Shown: positions 6,675 to 7,884 of the stretch, piece by piece
Position numbering within the stretch: the first letter of the stretch is position 1
Layout of the letters: the number at the start of each line of letters is the position of its first letter
Assembly: GCA_007128865.1 (NCBI GenBank)
Contig: SKWP01000087.1
Span: 1 to 7,884 of the forward strand
Source of the DNA: Paracoccaceae bacterium
GTDB lineage: Bacteria > Pseudomonadota > Alphaproteobacteria > Rhodobacterales > Rhodobacteraceae
Length of the DNA stretch: 7,884 nucleotides
Direction: 5' to 3'
Made by a program: the position numbers and the translations under genes
Notes under the pieces: model-generated
What the model saw: the letters and a program-made list of their open reading frames with translations, nothing else
The model's database searches: none
What the model was told of the DNA's origin: nothing

Positions 6675-6709
6675 TGAGACAAACTCATAATTCTCAACAT
6701 CAACATGAG
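6675..6709. promoter_or_regulatory. Probable MetR operator between metF and metR
   Basis: The sequence TGAGACAAACTCA (6675-6687) is a perfect dyad, TGAG-N5-CTCA. It has the same geometry as the E. coli MetR site TGAA-N5-TTCA and fits the general LysR-type T-N11-A rule. A further CTCA half-site follows after another 5 bp (6693-6696), and a TGAG half-site lies at 6706-6709. Regular spacing of half-sites suits a LysR-type tetramer. The site lies in the middle of the 87-bp divergent region, the classic place for a LysR regulator to control its neighbour and itself. Binding is inferred, not shown. Confidence 0.65.
6686..6691 (+). promoter_or_regulatory. Candidate -10 box of the metR promoter
   Basis: CATAAT matches the sigma-70 -10 consensus at five of six bases and begins within the right half of the TGAG-N5-CTCA dyad. 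A start about 7 bp downstream would leave a 5' leader of some 20 nt before the metR ATG. No TTGACA-like -35 lies 16-18 bp upstream. The overlap suggests that MetR bound here would block its own transcription. Confidence 0.4.
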
Positions 6710-6717
6710 GCAGGCCG

Positions 6718-7623
6718 ATGTATCTCGAGCTTCGTCATCTGCGCACCATCCGGGCCATCCACGCGGCCGGCGGTCTGGCGCGGGCCGCTGACCTGCTCCA
6801 CATCACCCAGTCGGCGCTGAGCCATCAGGTCAAGGGCCTGGAAGAACAGGCGGGTGTGGAGCTTTTCGTGCGCCGCTCGCGGCCGCTCAAGCTGTCGCCG
6901 GCCGGCCACAGGCTGCTGCGGCTGGCCGAACGGGTGCTGCCCGAGGTCGAGGCGCTGGAAGAGGATTTCCGCAGCCTGATTGCCGGGCGTTCGGGCCGGC
7001 TGCACATCGCCATCGAATGCCACGCCTGTTTCGAATGGCTGTTTCCGGTGCTGGAACGGTTCCGCCACGCCTGGCCCGAGGTCGATGTCGATATCCGCGC
7101 CGGTCTGGCCTTTGACGCGCTGCCGGCGCTCCTGCGTGAAGAGGTCGATCTCGTGGTCTCATCGGACCCCGAAAGGCTCGCCGAGGTCGATTTCACCCCG
7201 CTTTTCGATTACGAGCCGGTCTTTGTGGCCGCCGCCGGCCACCCCCTGGCCGCGCGCCCCTGGATCGGGGCCGAGGATTTCCGCGACCAGACGCTGATCA
7301 CCTATCCGGTAGAGCGTTCGCGGCTGGATGTCTTTACCGAGCTTCTGACCCCCGCGCGGGTAGAGCCGCGGGCGATCCGGCAGGTGGAACTGACCGCGGT
7401 GATCCTGCTGCTGGTGGCATCCGGGCGCGGGGTGGCGGTGCTGCCCGACTGGGTGCTGCGCGAGGTGCGCAGCCATTCGGACTATGTCACCCGCCGGCTG
7501 ACCGAAACCGGCCTGACCCGGCGGCTCTATGCCGCCACCCGCAGCGCCGATACCGCGCGGCCCTTCATGGCACACATGCTGCGACTGGCGCGGACCGAGC
7601 CGGTCAAGCTCCAGCGCGGCTGA
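6718..7623 (+). CDS. metR: LysR-family regulator MetR
   Basis: Encodes 301 residues. The N-terminal winged helix-turn-helix spans residues 3-62, with the recognition region ARAADLLHITQSALSHQVKGLE (21-42). The effector-binding domain runs from about 94 to the end. Several stretches follow E. coli MetR closely rather than LysR proteins at large: LHIAIECHACFEWLFPVLE (95-113), WPEVDVD (119-125), PALLREEVDLVVSSD (136-150), FDYEPV (163-168) and TYPVERSRLDVF (195-206), then VAVLPDWV (239-246). MetR uses homocysteine as co-effector to control methionine and folate one-carbon genes. The start ATG 6718 has GAGG seven bases upstream. It diverges from metF, with a MetR-like dyad between them. Its TGA stop lies in the left arm of a strong palindrome shared with the next gene. 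Confidence 0.93.
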   Translation: MYLELRHLRTIRAIHAAGGLARAADLLHITQSALSHQVKGLEEQAGVELFVRRSRPLKLSPAGHRLLRLAERVLPEVEALEEDFRSLIAGRSGRLHIAIECHACFEWLFPVLERFRHAWPEVDVDIRAGLAFDALPALLREEVDLVVSSDPERLAEVDFTPLFDYEPVFVAAAGHPLAARPWIGAEDFRDQTLITYPVERSRLDVFTELLTPARVEPRAIRQVELTAVILLLVASGRGVAVLPDWVLREVRSHSDYVTRRLTETGLTRRLYAATRSADTARPFMAHMLRLARTEPVKLQRG

Positions 7624-7650
7624 GCGCGTCGCGGCCTGCCGCGCTCAGCC
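7618..7650. terminator. Bidirectional terminator-like palindrome with both stops
   Basis: The arms GGCTGAGCGCG (7618-7628) and CGCGCTCAGCC (7640-7650) are perfectly complementary over 11 bp around an 11-nt loop. The metR stop (7621-7623) sits in the left arm and the stop of the convergent minus-strand gene (7645-7647) in the right arm, at exactly paired positions. No T-tract flanks it, but a symmetric GC-rich stem between convergent genes suits a two-way terminator. Confidence 0.6.
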
Positions 7651-7884
7651 CGACCTGCCGTTGCCGCCGCCGCCACGGCGCCGGCGCAGGCGGCGGATCA
7701 TGCGGCGCATGCGGATGGTCATCGCCGACACCGGTTCGCGCAGCACCGCCATGTCAACGGCCAGGATCAGCAGACCCAGCGGCAGCATCCAGAAACCCAG
7801 AACCGGCAGCGCGCCGAACATCCCGCCGATCACCAGCAGCACGCCCATGGTCAGCCGGCGCGTTCGCAGGCCCGGGGCCATCAG
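7645..7884 (-). CDS. Small basic-tailed membrane protein, possibly incomplete
   Basis: Encodes 78 residues from the ATG at 7881. The frame is still open at the window edge, so the true start may lie outside; an internal ATG (residue 12) is also possible. Residues 12-46 are strongly hydrophobic (GVLLVIGGMFGALPVLGFWM then LPLGLLILAVDMAVL), enough for one long or two short membrane helices broken at Pro26 and Pro34. The C-terminal tail is very basic, RMRRMIRRLRRRR (57-69), then Gly-rich, and probably lies in the cytoplasm by the positive-inside rule. It recalls small hypothetical membrane proteins common in alphaproteobacteria, but I cannot assign a family or function. It is convergent with metR and shares its terminator palindrome. 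Confidence 0.65.
   Translation of the reverse strand: MMAPGLRTRRLTMGVLLVIGGMFGALPVLGFWMLPLGLLILAVDMAVLREPVSAMTIRMRRMIRRLRRRRGGGGNGRSG

Noticed and set aside
6631..6717. A SAM or SAH riboswitch upstream of metF
   Set aside because: The region is only 87 bp, is shared with metR, and lacks the conserved cores of those riboswitches. A LysR operator explains the dyad better.

Overview
The window reads as ordinary chromosomal DNA from a high-GC alphaproteobacterium, most likely a member of the Rhodobacterales (Rhodobacter/Paracoccus-like). The basis is the very GC-rich third codon positions, the gene order folB-folP-glmM, the style of the lysophospholipid acyltransferase and the N-terminally extended DHPS, and an intergenic element (TTGGAGAAATATCC followed by G/C hairpins) that I remember as frequent in that family. 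The genus cannot be fixed from the sequence alone. I see no phage, transposon, CRISPR array, tRNA, rRNA or defence genes.

Layout. (1) Positions 3-275: the C-terminal end of pyruvate, phosphate dikinase (ppdK). (2) Positions 312-1187, minus strand: an LpxL/HtrB-type acyltransferase convergent with ppdK, possibly preceded by a 44-codon ORF (1196-1330, minus) that ends just before its ribosome binding site. (3) Positions 1188-1564: a divergent intergenic region of about 375 bp. (4) Positions 1565-2218, plus strand: an exported SleB-type cell wall hydrolase. (5) Positions 2222-2315: two adjoining hairpins, the second with a perfect 14-bp stem, ending two bases before the folB Shine-Dalgarno. (6) Positions 2327-5663: a tight folB-folP-glmM operon with a 5-nt gap and then an ATGA overlap. 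It couples two folate steps to the first committed step of UDP-GlcNAc synthesis. FolB carries a second domain of about 175 residues that looks like a decayed amino-acid-kinase fold. (7) Positions 5671-5739: the Rhodobacteraceae-type intergenic repeat, with two tandem hairpins, between the convergent glmM and metF. (8) Positions 5764-7623: metF (minus) and metR (plus), diverging from an 87-bp region that holds a perfect TGAG-N5-CTCA dyad overlapping a -10-like CATAAT. (9) Positions 7618-7650: an 11-bp-stem palindrome that contains the stop codons of both metR and a convergent small membrane-protein gene, which runs to the window edge.

Functionally, the right two-thirds centres on one-carbon metabolism. 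FolB and FolP build the pterin-pABA core of folate, MetF makes 5-methyl-THF for methionine synthesis, and MetR probably controls MetF and itself. The left third concerns the envelope (acyltransferase, peptidoglycan hydrolase), and GlmM links to it through amino-sugar supply. No wholly new system is evident. The points most worth checking are the FolB C-terminal domain, the structured folB leader, the metF/metR operator and the stop-codon palindrome.
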